Source of the DNA: Sandaracinus sp.
Lineage (GTDB): Bacteria; Myxococcota_A; Polyangia; Polyangiales; Houyiibacteriaceae
DNA length: 52,780 nt
Assembly (NCBI GenBank): GCA_020633125.1
Contig: JACKEH010000031.1
Coordinates: 1 to 52,780, forward strand
Direction: 5' to 3'
This document shows positions 11,496-20,362 of this stretch, one piece after another. Position numbers and translations under genes: made by a program. Positions within the stretch are counted from its first letter, which is position 1, and each line of letters begins with the position of its first letter. The notes below the pieces were generated by a model, which saw only the letters and a list, made by a program, of their open reading frames with translations, ran no database searches and was not told where the DNA came from.

Positions 11496-12668
11496 ATGCC
11501 GACGCCGACGCGTTTTCGCGATCCGAGGACGAACGAGAGCCGTCACTTCGCGCTCTTTCGTCGGCTGCACCGGCTGCCTCCTCCGGGCGAAGAGTCGATC
11601 TGGCGTTTTCGCGACACGCTCTTCGACGGCGACCCGTTGGCGGATGCTTTGGTCGCGGAGCCGGGCTTCACGCCGACGGTCGTTCGGCAAGCGCTCGACG
11701 AAGGGATCGGCGCGATCGCTTCGCCTTCCGAGGCGCTCGTCGCGTTGTTCGCCGAGGTCGAGCGTCGGCCCGCGTGGCTGGACGAAGGCTTGCTGGAACG
11801 TGCGGCGACGACCGCGCTCCGGGTCGGGCTCGACGGAGCTCGGGTGCTGAGCTGCATCTGCCTGACCGGCGGCTACCGATCCTCGGCCGCGAACAAGCCC
11901 CTCACGTTCACCGGCGCGCTCGAAGCGATGGCGCCGCGGCGGCTCGCCGAGACCTCGCAGTTCGTGGTCGACCTCTACGAGTCGCGCACGCTCGACCGCG
12001 CGTCGGAGGGCTTCGCGTCCGCGGTGCGGGTGCGGGTGATGCACGCGATGGTGCGCGCGCGTCTGAGCGCGGATCCGCGTTGGCGTGCGCAGGACTGGGG
12101 CGCGCCCGTGAACCAAGCGGACCTGCTGGCGACGAACCTGCTCTTCTCGACCGTCTTCGTGTTCGGCCTTCGCATGCTCGGCCACGTGATCACGCGGCGC
12201 GAGGCGGACGCGCTCGTGCACTTCTGGCGCTACGTCGGCTTCTTGATGGGCGTGCGCGACGCGCTCTTGCCGAAGGACTTCGAGGAGGCTTGCGCGCTCG
12301 TGCACGTGTCGGGCACGTGCCAGCCGCCGGGCGACGACGACAGCCGACGTCTCGCGGCGGCGTTGCTCGCGGTGCCTTCGAGCCCCGATGCGTCGGCGTC
12401 GGCGCAGGCGCTCGATCGGCAATGGCGCGCCGCTTTCTCGCGGCTCGCGCTCGGCCAAAACGCGGGCGACGAGCTCGGGCTTCCGCGTGCGCCACGTTGG
12501 ATCGTGCTCGGCACGGTGGCGCGAAACCTCGCGGTCGAAGCGTTGCGCTTCGCGCTTCCGTCTCTGTTGCCAGCGTTGCGCTCGCGGCGCAGCGAACGGG
12601 TGCGGCGGCACGTGTCGCGCAACCTCGAAGGTCGGAGGCCGGCGTACGAGCCCTACGCGCTGCGTTGA
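11496..12668 (+). CDS. Oxygenase MpaB-family protein (DUF2236)
   Basis: This 390-residue protein is read from ATG 11496, preceded by a strong Shine-Dalgarno (AAGGAGGGGG, 11483-11492). A longer frame opens at 11454, but that would run through the inverted repeat. Features of the MpaB/DUF2236 haem-oxygenase-like family are the R-V-R-V-M-H-A-M-V-R helix near residue 180, whose His is the likely haem ligand, and the PVNQADLLATN stretch about 25 residues later. A W-R-Y-V-G-F-L-M-G-V helix follows. Family members include the mycophenolic-acid enzyme MpaB and relatives of the rubber oxygenase Lcp. The substrate is unknown. It is probably under control of the divergent TetR protein. Confidence 0.85.
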   Translation: MPTPTRFRDPRTNESRHFALFRRLHRLPPPGEESIWRFRDTLFDGDPLADALVAEPGFTPTVVRQALDEGIGAIASPSEALVALFAEVERRPAWLDEGLLERAATTALRVGLDGARVLSCICLTGGYRSSAANKPLTFTGALEAMAPRRLAETSQFVVDLYESRTLDRASEGFASAVRVRVMHAMVRARLSADPRWRAQDWGAPVNQADLLATNLLFSTVFVFGLRMLGHVITRREADALVHFWRYVGFLMGVRDALLPKDFEEACALVHVSGTCQPPGDDDSRRLAAALLAVPSSPDASASAQALDRQWRAAFSRLALGQNAGDELGLPRAPRWIVLGTVARNLAVEALRFALPSLLPALRSRRSERVRRHVSRNLEGRRPAYEPYALR

Positions 12669-12809
12669 GCGACCCTGACTCGTCGCTCGAGGCCGTCGTC
12701 GCGTGGCAGCTCGCCACGTTCGCGCCTCCCCCATCGCGGGACGTCACGGCTTCGATCTAGAGTCTGCGCTTCGGAAGTCCGGGCCTCGTGGCTCGGCTGC
12801 GAAGAACTC

Positions 12810-13088
12810 ATGGCGCACGTCCAGCTCACTCGACACCTCTTCACCTTCTTTCCGCAGCTCGAGGGCCGCGCGATCGAAGTCGAAGCGACGACCGTCGCCG
12901 AGGTGATCGCCGAGCTCGAGAAGCTGGCGCCCGGCATCGCCTTCTACCTCTGCGACGAGCGCGGTCGACTGCGGATGCACGTGAACGTGTTCGTCGGTGA
13001 GGAGCGGGTGACGGACCGAAAGACGTTGAGCGATCCGGTGGGGCCGGACGCGAAGGTCTTCGTGTTCCAAGCGCTCAGCGGCGGTTGA
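12810..13088 (+). CDS. MoaD/ThiS-like ubiquitin-fold protein ending in Gly-Gly
   Basis: A 92-residue protein from ATG 12810 with the compact beta-grasp pattern of MoaD/ThiS sulfur carriers. It has an N-terminal strand with LTRHLFTFFP, a helix TVAEVIAELEKLAPG, an RMHVNVFVGEERV strand pair, and the C-terminus ALSGG. The terminal diglycine is the site of adenylation and thiocarboxylation in the family. No MoeB/ThiF-type E1, MoaE or ThiG gene lies nearby, so it is not part of a visible molybdopterin or thiamin locus. It sits 44 bases upstream of a BNR-repeat protein on the same strand, a pairing I recall from other genomes. Confidence 0.88.
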   Translation: MAHVQLTRHLFTFFPQLEGRAIEVEATTVAEVIAELEKLAPGIAFYLCDERGRLRMHVNVFVGEERVTDRKTLSDPVGPDAKVFVFQALSGG

Positions 13089-13132
13089 GCGAATCGCGGG
13101 GAGGCCGCGTCACGCGGCGGAGGGAGTCGTCG

Positions 13133-14296
13133 ATGGGTGAGCGAATCTTGGTGGGCACACGCAAGGGCACGTTCGTGATCGAGCGAGGTGCGGCCGGCGC
13201 TTTCTCGACGCGCTTGGCCGGGCACGCGGGGCAAGGCGTGAACTACGTCGTGCGCGATCCGAGCTCGGACACGCTCTGGGCGGCGCTCGGTCACGGGCAT
13301 TGGGGGGCGAAGCTCTCGCGCTCCGAAGACGGCGGCGCGACGTGGCGCGACGCGTCGCAGATTCGCTATCCGGAAGACGCGCGTTACCTCGCGCCGCCGA
13401 TGCCCGACGAGTCGGGCGACGCGCCGGGGGGCACGACCTTGAAAGACGCGACCTTGCTCAAGCTCTGGGTGATCGCCTTCGGCGCGCCGGGTGAGGTGCA
13501 CGTCGGCACGATTCCCGGAGGGCTCTTCTCGAGCCGGGACGGCGGCGAGTCGTTCGAGCTCTGCCGCGCGCTCTGGGATCACGAGTCGCGTGGCGGCGAC
13601 GTCTCGAAGGGCGCGGGCGACGCGACCACGCATTGGTTCGGCACGCCGGCCTCCGAGGGCGAGTTCGCGCCGGGCATTCACTCGATCGTCGTCGACCCGA
13701 GGGATTCGAAGCGAATCCTGATCGCCATCTCGACCGCCGGCGTGCTCGAGAGCACGGACGGGGGCGCGAGCTGGCGTTCGCGTACGAAGGGCATGATCAA
13801 CGACTACCTGCCGGACCCGACGGCGGAGTGGGGCCACGACCCGCACTACGTCACGATCTGCCGCGGCAACGCCGACCACGTCTGGCAGCAGAACCACGCG
13901 GGCGTCTTCTACAGCGACGACGGCGCCGCGACGTGGCGACACGTGAGCAAGCCGGACGTCGGCGTGAAGTTCGGGTTTCCGGTCGCGGTCGACGACGTGG
14001 ACGGCAAGACCGCGTGGCTGGTGCCCGGCAAGGCCGACATGCAGCGCACCACGATCGACGGCGCGCTCTTCGTCGCGCGGACGAGCGACGGTGGGCAGAG
14101 CTGGGAGCAGCTGCGAAGCGGGCTCCCGCAGACCCACGCCTACGACGTCGTCTACCGGCACGCGCTCGACAACCAGGGCGACTGCCTCGCGTTCGGGAGC
14201 ACGACGGGCAACCTCTACGTGAGCGTCGATCGCGGCGACTCGTGGACGTGCGTGGAGAGCAACCTGCCGCCGATCTACAGCGTTCGTTTCGCTTGA
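13133..14296 (+). CDS. BNR/sialidase-like repeat protein (exo-alpha-sialidase or WD40-like propeller)
   Basis: This 387-residue protein starts at ATG 13133 behind GGAGGGAG (13119-13126). It contains repeated Asp-box motifs S/T-x-D-x-G-x-[TS]-[WF]: SEDGGATW, SRDGGESF, STDGGASW, SDDGAATW, TSDGGQSW and SVDRGDSW. These define a six-blade BNR propeller. There is no signal peptide. Annotation pipelines usually call such proteins exo-alpha-sialidase or glycosyl hydrolase, but the catalytic Arg triad and Asp/Tyr/Glu of true sialidases cannot be assigned here. Cytoplasmic location and pairing with the MoaD-like protein argue against a sialidase role. Confidence 0.85.
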   Translation: MGERILVGTRKGTFVIERGAAGAFSTRLAGHAGQGVNYVVRDPSSDTLWAALGHGHWGAKLSRSEDGGATWRDASQIRYPEDARYLAPPMPDESGDAPGGTTLKDATLLKLWVIAFGAPGEVHVGTIPGGLFSSRDGGESFELCRALWDHESRGGDVSKGAGDATTHWFGTPASEGEFAPGIHSIVVDPRDSKRILIAISTAGVLESTDGGASWRSRTKGMINDYLPDPTAEWGHDPHYVTICRGNADHVWQQNHAGVFYSDDGAATWRHVSKPDVGVKFGFPVAVDDVDGKTAWLVPGKADMQRTTIDGALFVARTSDGGQSWEQLRSGLPQTHAYDVVYRHALDNQGDCLAFGSTTGNLYVSVDRGDSWTCVESNLPPIYSVRFA

Positions 14297-14427
14297 ACGC
14301 GCGAGCGGTACGTGTTCGCGGCGTCGTGCTCGCCGCTCGCCGCAACGCGCGACGAGTGCGCTGGCGAACCCTCGCCCGCGCATTCGTCGTGTCTCGCGGC
14401 GCGAAAGGAGTAGGCTCCGCCGCCATC

Positions 14428-15366
14428 ATGCCCCGCGGTTTTTTCACTTCGTGCGTCACCGTGCTCTTCGACGAGCTCCCCACCCTCGACGCGGTTCGCG
14501 ACGTCCTCTCCGACTTCGAGATCGTGGGCGAGCAGACCGGCGACGAGCCGACGTGGTTTCTGGGCTTTCCAGAGCTCGTGATCGACTACCGCCCCGAGCT
14601 GCACGGGCGCGTCGCCGTCGAGCGCATCGATCGGACCTGGCCCGACGAAATGGGCGATCCGACGACCGAGATCGACGTGTTCAGCGCGTGGTCGATGGGG
14701 GCCTTCGGTCCGGGCGCGTTCCCGGGCAACCTCGAGCGCGCGATGCAGCAGGCGGTGTCGTGGGACGACGACCCCGAGCCGACGATCGAACGGCACACGG
14801 GCATGCTCCGCGTGCGCACGAGCTACGTGATGGGGGCCGGCGAGGACGCACCAGTGGTGCCGGAGGGCGCGGACCTGGTGGACGAGCTCTCCTTCGTCGC
14901 GAGCCTCGCGGCGGCGCTCTGCGAGTTGCCGGGCGCGCTCGCGTACTTCTCGCCGAGCGCCGAGCTCTTGCTTGAGCCCGAGGAGCTGCAGCGCCGTGTG
15001 ATCGAAGCCGACGAGCGCGACGTTCCCCCGCTCGACACGTTCACCCACGTGCGGATGATGAACGTCGGCGAAGCCCCGGGTTGGTCGCTGATGGACACCG
15101 TGGGCGCCGATCAGGTGTTCCTGCCCGACCAAGAGGCGGTCTTCGCGCAGGACGTCGATCCGAACGAGATCGCGGCCTTCTTGCTCGACGTCGTCTTCTA
15201 CCTGCTGGAGCAGGGCGAGGTCGTGAAGGACGGCGACACGATCGAAGGGCCCGGCGGCGTCTGGCGCGCACGTCTGCGCGACGAAGCGCTCGTGGCACCG
15301 CCGCGTCGCACGATGCGTTGGTCGCGCGTCGGCGCGAAGGTCCCGCGCGTCTTCGACGCCGGCTGA
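14428..15366 (+). CDS. DUF4261-like protein, unknown function
   Basis: This 312-residue soluble protein starts at ATG 14428, chosen because the frame further upstream is antisense-like Arg-rich shadow of the BNR gene. The sequence has acidic, well-mixed composition and a C-terminal region with VGADQVFLPDQEAVF and IAAFLLDVVFYLLEQGEVVKDGDTI. It resembles proteins labelled DUF4261, in which the last third is the conserved domain. I have not verified this by search. No catalytic motif or transmembrane segment is evident. It converges with the next gene with only 3 bases between the stops. Confidence 0.75.
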   Translation: MPRGFFTSCVTVLFDELPTLDAVRDVLSDFEIVGEQTGDEPTWFLGFPELVIDYRPELHGRVAVERIDRTWPDEMGDPTTEIDVFSAWSMGAFGPGAFPGNLERAMQQAVSWDDDPEPTIERHTGMLRVRTSYVMGAGEDAPVVPEGADLVDELSFVASLAAALCELPGALAYFSPSAELLLEPEELQRRVIEADERDVPPLDTFTHVRMMNVGEAPGWSLMDTVGADQVFLPDQEAVFAQDVDPNEIAAFLLDVVFYLLEQGEVVKDGDTIEGPGGVWRARLRDEALVAPPRRTMRWSRVGAKVPRVFDAG

Positions 15367-15369
15367 CCT

Positions 15370-16482
15370 TCACCGAAGGTCCGGGAAACGCTCGCGCACG
15401 TCGGTCTCGAGCGCCTCGATCGTCCATCGGTAGAAGACGAAGTCGCCTTCGGGCAGGACCCAGACGACGTCGCCTTCCGACGGGACCTCGATTCCGTCGA
15501 AGCGTCGCCACGCCTGCGCGTTCACCCGCCACGGGGCGCGCTCGGCCTCGGGGCCTCCGCCTCGGTAACGGTCGGCGCGCAACGCGAGAAAGCGGCCTTC
15601 GTCGTCGAAGTCGAGCTCGGCCTCGGCTTCTTGGTCGCCGACGCGAATCGTCGCGCGGGCGGTTCGGTGCGGGTCGTCGCCGGGCGACCAGGTGATGCGG
15701 GGGTCGAGCGCGGCGGAGGGAAACCACACCGTCTCGCCCAGGTAACGAAGCATCGCGCCTTCGTCGATCTTCGGGTCGGCCGCGTCGGCGACCGGGACCA
15801 ACCCCGCGACCACGATGCGCATGCGGCCGTGGCCGCCGACGAAGGTGTCGCGGCCGATGACGGGCAAGCCGAACATCGACAGACGCACGCGCCAGACGAA
15901 GGCCGCCTCGTCGGGCACGAAGACTTGGTCGGCGCGTACGTCGCGAAAGCCGGCGCCGGGCTCGTTCTGCATCTGCCCGCGTTGCCGGAGCCGAACCACA
16001 CGCGGGCGCCTTTTGCCGACGACGCCTGCGCGGCGAAGCCAGCGCCGAACGGCGGGCGGCGTGGCGTCGACCTCGGCGTCGGTCACGACGGGCCCTTCGC
16101 TCGAAGGCGCGCTGGCGAGGAGCGCGTCGAGTCGGTCGCGCCCCTCGGCCTCGAAGCGGGAAGTGGCGACCGCCGAGAGCGCGCCGAGCGCGAGGATGAC
16201 GTTGGCGATCGTGCCGGCCTTCGCGTCGCTCCACGCGGCGACGACGAGCGCCTGCGAGAGCAAGAGCGAGCCGAGCGCGACCCACCACCAGCCCTCCCAA
16301 CGCAGCGCCGCGAGCACGACGGTCGTGCCGAGCGCGAGGGTCGCGACCAACCAGAGCGCCCCGGCGACTCGCCCGATCGGGAGCTTCAACGCCTCGACCG
16401 GCGCGAGCCCGAAACCCTTCACGAACCCGAGAAGGTGAATCGACGCGTGAAGAGCGACGACGGCGAGGAAAACGAGGCGCAC
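15370..16482 (-). CDS. Membrane protein of the DUF6544/DUF6920 type
   Basis: A 370-residue protein that I start at GTG 16482, because the predicted protein then begins directly with a hydrophobic helix. Three or four transmembrane segments lie in the first 125 residues (VFLAVVALHASIHLLGFVKG; VAGALWLVATLALGTTVVLAAL; a Trp-rich helix; NVILALGALSAVA). A soluble beta-rich domain follows, with a PAVRRWLRRAGVVG motif and 'RITWSPGDDPHRTARATI'. This layout matches proteins annotated DUF6544 (older label DUF6920), found in many soil bacteria; function unknown. The start has no convincing ribosome-binding site and is the least certain part of the call. Confidence 0.75.
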   Translation of the reverse strand: MRLVFLAVVALHASIHLLGFVKGFGLAPVEALKLPIGRVAGALWLVATLALGTTVVLAALRWEGWWWVALGSLLLSQALVVAAWSDAKAGTIANVILALGALSAVATSRFEAEGRDRLDALLASAPSSEGPVVTDAEVDATPPAVRRWLRRAGVVGKRRPRVVRLRQRGQMQNEPGAGFRDVRADQVFVPDEAAFVWRVRLSMFGLPVIGRDTFVGGHGRMRIVVAGLVPVADAADPKIDEGAMLRYLGETVWFPSAALDPRITWSPGDDPHRTARATIRVGDQEAEAELDFDDEGRFLALRADRYRGGGPEAERAPWRVNAQAWRRFDGIEVPSEGDVVWVLPEGDFVFYRWTIEALETDVRERFPDLR

Positions 16483-16706
16483 GTGAGGCTCGCTTGCATG
16501 CTCCGTGCGTGGCTGGCGGCGCGTTCTGTCTTCGACCGTGCCCGCACCGAGCCGGGCGAAAGGACATGCGAGGCGACGGCGTGTGCACCGGCTTCGGCCG
16601 CGACGGCGCGGACCCGAGCGCAAGGCATGCGCGGGTGGCGTGCTCGGCGCGCGAAGTGCGCAGCCTCCGAAAGCGCGCTGGCCGCGGCCTCGGCGTAGGA
16701 TGGGGC

Positions 16707-18445
16707 GTGCGAGGGATTTGCTGCTGGGTCGCGCTCGGCCTTCTGGTCGCGTGCGGGGACGACGACGTCGCGACGGACGCGGGGGTGGACGCGCCCGTGC
16801 CCGACGACGCGAGCGCCGACGTGCCGAGCGACGCGTACGTTCGGCCCGCGCCGACGTGCCCGGAGCCCGCGACCCTCACCCCACCCGCGTGCGGAACCGG
16901 GTCGACCCGGCTCGGCGTGTGGTCCGAGGACGCGACGCTCGACGCGAAGGCGCTCGCTTACGACCGAGGTTTTCACGCGCTCTTCGCGTGGCCGACGGGG
17001 GTGAACGCCGAAGCGCGCGTTGCGGACGACGAGGCGCGCGCCGCGGTGGAGCAGTTCTTCGCCGCGGCCGACGCGTGGGACTTCGAGGCAGCCACGGGTC
17101 GCTCTGTCGACGAGGTCGTTTTGAGTTGGGCGAAGGTCGCGGGCGCGTACGCGGGTGCCGGCGTGGCGGCGGACGCGTTTCGCTACGCGGTGCTTCGCGA
17201 CGAAGGCGCCGCTTGCGAAGAGATCGAGCGCGCGCGCATGCATCTGCACCGCGACCTCGACGCGCTTCATCGAGCGGTCGCGATCACCGGCGCGCCGGGT
17301 GTGATCGCACGAGGCTTTCATCGCGCGGACCTCCCGGGCGGCGCGCACGAGACCACGCCGCTCTTCGACGGCGAAGGGGCGCCGCTGCCCGCGGAGAAGA
17401 CGAACGGCACCTGGCGCGACGATCAGAGCGGCGACTACCCCGGCTACGTCTGGGAGGACAGCTGCAGCCGCGACATGTTGATCGGTTGGGTCCTCGGCAT
17501 GGCCGCGGTGTGGGAGGTCGCGCGGGGCGACGACACGATCGACGCCATTCGCCTGGCCACCCTCTCGGACGACGCGGACGCGATCGCGCGAAACCTCATG
17601 CAGGTCGGCGAGAGCGGACGCGACCTGGAGATTCACGACGCGGATGGGCGCCTGACCTTTCACGCCTACCTTCACGAGTCGGCGGTCGACCGCATGTACG
17701 TCGACCGCTTTCGCGGCAACGGCCAACACGCGGCGATGGCGCTCGGCATCGCGGCGGCGCTCGCGCGCATCGGCGACGATCCCGAGGTCGACCGATGGCT
17801 TCACGAGTCGCTGGTGGTCGCGCGCGACTTGCCCGGCATCGTGCGCGACCACGTCGGCATCATCGACTTCGGTCCGATGACGAACTTCTCGAACCACAAC
17901 ATGACGTGGACCGGGCTCTGGCTCGCCAGCCGCTACCTCTGCGACGACGAGGCACGCGAAGCCGTGCGCGAAGGCACGATGGTCGAGCTCTACGCGCGCG
18001 AGGGATCGTCGCGCCGCGTGGACACGATGGGGCAGAGCTTCTTCGACCTCGTCTACGTCGCCGCGCGCTCGCGAGGTACCGCCGATCGTGACCTCGACGC
18101 CGCGTCGATCGACGACGACGCGCTCGAACGCGGCCTGACGACGCTGAACGAGTTCCCCTCCGCGCCCTATTGGGCGGTCGGGCGCATGAACTGCGACGAG
18201 GCCGAAATCGCGAGCGGCGTGTGTGTCGCGAAGACGGGACCGAGCTTCCGTTGGATACGGCGGCCGGCCGTGGCGACGCGCTCGTCGCGACGATTCCCGT
18301 GCCGATGCGCATTCGTCCGCCGAGCAACTACTTCTGGCGGAGCGATCCCTACCGCGTCAACGGCGACGGAGACGCGAACGCGCTCTATCCGGGCGTGGAC
18401 TTTCGACTCGCCTATTGGATGGGTCGCCACCTCCGCGCGCGCTGA
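16707..18445 (+). CDS. Secreted lipoprotein with an alpha/alpha-toroid-like domain, frame broken near 18248
   Basis: Translation starts at GTG 16707 with a signal peptide and lipobox (LLVAC), then an Asp/Ala/Val-rich linker typical of myxobacterial lipoproteins. The body of about 500 residues is helical, with WEDSCSRDMLIGWVLGMAAVWE, FRGNGQHAAMALGIAAALARIGDD and SNHNMTWTGLWLASRYLC, suggesting an (alpha/alpha) barrel. No named family is recognised. The coding frame changes after Ser-Phe at 18248. From there the frame one base earlier gives a sensible C-terminus (PLDTAAGRGDALVATIPVPM ... YWMGRHLRAR, stop at 18443-18445). Restoring one C (TTCCCG instead of TTCCG at 18246-18250) would give a continuous 579-residue protein. 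As written, the original frame runs through unrelated residues to 18455. Confidence 0.75.
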
Positions 18446-18489
18446 GCGATCTTGACAGGGACGGTCTCGGTGGCGACTCGTCGGCCCTC

Positions 18490-19317
18490 ATGGAAGTGAA
18501 CCCGAAAGCGGCCGAGATTCTCCGCATCGCGCACGAAGGCCGCTACGAGACGGCGGACGGCTCCGTCGACGTGTCGGCGGCGTTGGCGGCCAGCGTCGAG
18601 GGCAGCCGCACGTGGAGCCCCGACGCGCTCGAGCGTGTGCTCGCGGCGCGTGCGCGTTCCGCGACGTCGCTCGACCTGCCGATCGAGGTCACCGGCGAGA
18701 CCACGCAAGAGGCGGCGTTTCGGCTCGCGCACGAGAGTGCACCGAACCTCGCGCTCCTGAACTTCGCGTCGGCGAAGAACCCGGGCGGCGGATTCCTCGG
18801 TGGCGCCAAGGCGCAAGAAGAAGACCTCTGCCGCTGCTCGTTGCTCTACCTCGCGATCGAGCCGCAGCGCCTCTACTACGAGACGAACCGTGCGCGTCGC
18901 GGCACCGACGCCGCGCTCTACACCGACCACCTGATTCACTCGCCGCAGGTACCGTTCTTGCGCGTGCGTTCGAAGGGACCTTGGGTCGCGCCGGTCTTTG
19001 CCGACGTGATCACCGCGCCGGCGCCCAACGCCCGTGCGCTCGACCTCACGCAGCATGGCGCCGCCCTCGAACGAGCCTTTCGCCATCGCGCTCGTTTGGT
19101 GATCGCGCTCGCGGCGGAGCAAGGGCATCGGTCGCTGATCCTCGGCGCGTGGGGATGTGGCGCGTTTCGCAACGATCCGGTACTCGCGGCGGATGCGTTC
19201 TCCGATGCGCTCGCCACGGTGGACCACGGCTTCACGCGCGTCGTCTTCGCCGTCTTCGATCCACGGAGCGACGCCCCGAACACCCGCGCCTTCGAGCGAC
19301 GCTTCGCCCGAGCGTGA
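18490..19317 (+). CDS. PARG-like poly(ADP-ribose) glycohydrolase (DUF2263, TIGR02452 family)
   Basis: This 275-residue protein starts at ATG 18490. The bacterial-type PARG signature GGG-x(6-8)-QEE is present as residues 99-101 and 109-111 (GGGFLGGAKAQEE). It is preceded by LLNFASAKNP and followed by the usual LCRCSLLY. In characterised enzymes the second Glu of QEE is catalytic for hydrolysing the ribose-ribose bond. A C-terminal macro-fold loop, LGAWGCGAFRNDP, supports the assignment. The protein would remove ADP-ribose chains; a bacterial PARP is not visible in this window. It follows the frameshifted lipoprotein gene by 44 bases and precedes another lipoprotein gene by 62. Confidence 0.9.
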   Translation: MEVNPKAAEILRIAHEGRYETADGSVDVSAALAASVEGSRTWSPDALERVLAARARSATSLDLPIEVTGETTQEAAFRLAHESAPNLALLNFASAKNPGGGFLGGAKAQEEDLCRCSLLYLAIEPQRLYYETNRARRGTDAALYTDHLIHSPQVPFLRVRSKGPWVAPVFADVITAPAPNARALDLTQHGAALERAFRHRARLVIALAAEQGHRSLILGAWGCGAFRNDPVLAADAFSDALATVDHGFTRVVFAVFDPRSDAPNTRAFERRFARA

Positions 19318-19379
19318 AACCCGTCGGCGCCGCGATCCGAACCCACGTTGGCGCGAGCACTTCGGCTACCTTGGTCGCG

Positions 19380-20078
19380 ATGCGAGTCGCTTGGATGCTC
19401 CTGCTCGTGGCGTGTGGGGCCCGAAGCGCCGAAGGAACGTCGGCGTCGTGGCTCGAAGGCGTGTGGAGCGACGGCGAGACCACCGAGGCCTGGGCTTCCG
19501 ACGGCTCGGTGCTCTACGGCGCCAGCGTGAACGGCGACGCGATCGAGTTGATGCGCTTCGACGGTCGTCACCTCCTCGCGGCGCCGTCCGGCACGAGCCC
19601 GGTGCGGTTCGCGACCCGTCGGACACGCGGAGGTTCGTTCGAAGTCTTTCTCGAAGGCCACGACCCCGAGTGGGTGCGCTACGCGCGCGAAGGCGACGTG
19701 CTCGTCGCGAGCATCGGCGCCGAGGCCGAGCACGCCCGTTGGCGCTTGTTGCCGCTCGAAGGTTGGGAGCCGCTCTTGGCCCCGGTGGGCGCGAAGGTGG
19801 AGCGACGCGAGGACGGCGTCTGGCTGACCCTCGAACCGTGCCACTGCGGCGCACGCCTTCGGTGTGTGGGCCTCCACGAAGACGGTGTGCTCACGCTCTT
19901 CGCCGGGGTCGCGGACGGCTCGTGCGACGCGTGTCTGCCGGTCTCGGCGCGCTGCGAGGTCGACGAGGGCGAAGCCACGACGGTCACCCTCGGCGGTCGG
20001 GCCTTGTCGACGTCGAGCGAAGGGGGCTTCGAGGGCACCGGCCTGGTCTTGGGTCTGCCGATGCACACTGGACTCTGA
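19380..20078 (+). CDS. Predicted lipoprotein, DUF6265-like N-terminal region
   Basis: A 232-residue protein from ATG 19380, with a short signal peptide and lipobox (LLVAC, Cys12). Residues 22-120 follow the pattern WLEGVWSDGETTEAW ... DGSVLYGASV ... GRHLLAAPSGTSPVRF, which resembles DUF6265-type domains (from memory). The C-terminal half carries CHCGARLRC and CDACLPVSARC, five or six closely spaced cysteines that could form disulfides outside the cytoplasm. The TGA stop (20076-20078) coincides with the first three bases of the 164-bp structured repeat, so that element may have determined the present C-terminus. Confidence 0.72.
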   Translation: MRVAWMLLLVACGARSAEGTSASWLEGVWSDGETTEAWASDGSVLYGASVNGDAIELMRFDGRHLLAAPSGTSPVRFATRRTRGGSFEVFLEGHDPEWVRYAREGDVLVASIGAEAEHARWRLLPLEGWEPLLAPVGAKVERREDGVWLTLEPCHCGARLRCVGLHEDGVLTLFAGVADGSCDACLPVSARCEVDEGEATTVTLGGRALSTSSEGGFEGTGLVLGLPMHTGL

Positions 20079-20239
20079 GAGCGCCCGCCACTTGCACGGA
20101 TCGAATCCGTGCGAGTGGTCGTGGCGCTCCGTGGTGGGAGGGGGCCCCAATCCGGCTGTGCCGGTTGGGGGAGGGAGCGCGCCGCTCCCTCGGGAAAAGA
20201 GAAGAGCATGAATCAGTGCAACTGATTCGTGCTCTGAGG
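20076..20239 (+). repeat. 164-bp structured repeat, copy A
   Basis: Copy A matches the reverse complement of 22712-22875 over 164 bases with 10 mismatches and no gaps (about 94% identity). It can fold into four successive hairpins. SL1 is 20079-20129: outer GAGCGCC/GGCGCTC, then a 13-bp stem with one G-T pair around a TCGAA loop. SL2 is 20145-20170 (CCCCAATCCGGC/GCCGGTTGGGG). SL3 is 20171-20191 (GAGGGAGCG/CGCTCCCTC). SL4 is 20204-20234, a 14-bp stem around GCA. No open frame of note lies inside. It starts exactly at the stop codon of the upstream lipoprotein gene. Confidence 0.9.
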
Positions 20240-20250
20240 TCGGCATGCGG

Positions 20251-20264
20251 ACGTGACGTCACGT
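20251..20264. promoter_or_regulatory. Perfect 14-bp palindrome, candidate operator
   Basis: ACGTGACGTCACGT is its own reverse complement and lies 99 bases upstream of the oxygenase start at 20363, just after repeat copy A. It has the form expected of a dimeric regulator site; the cognate regulator is unknown. A 7-bp hairpin (GGCGGCG/CGCCGCC) sits closer to the gene at about 20328-20349. Confidence 0.4.
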
Positions 20265-20362
20265 CATGGGGCCACGGGACGCGACGGTCGTTCAAACCGT
20301 GGTAAGACGATCGGCCCCAGCGGGTTTGGGCGGCGTCGGGTGCGCCGCCATCGGAGGTTCAC

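Noticed and set aside
20088..20118. tRNA T-arm-like sequence (GATCGAATCC) in the 164-bp repeat
   Set aside because: The stem is 13 bp, much longer than a T-stem. No acceptor, D or anticodon arms can be placed around it.
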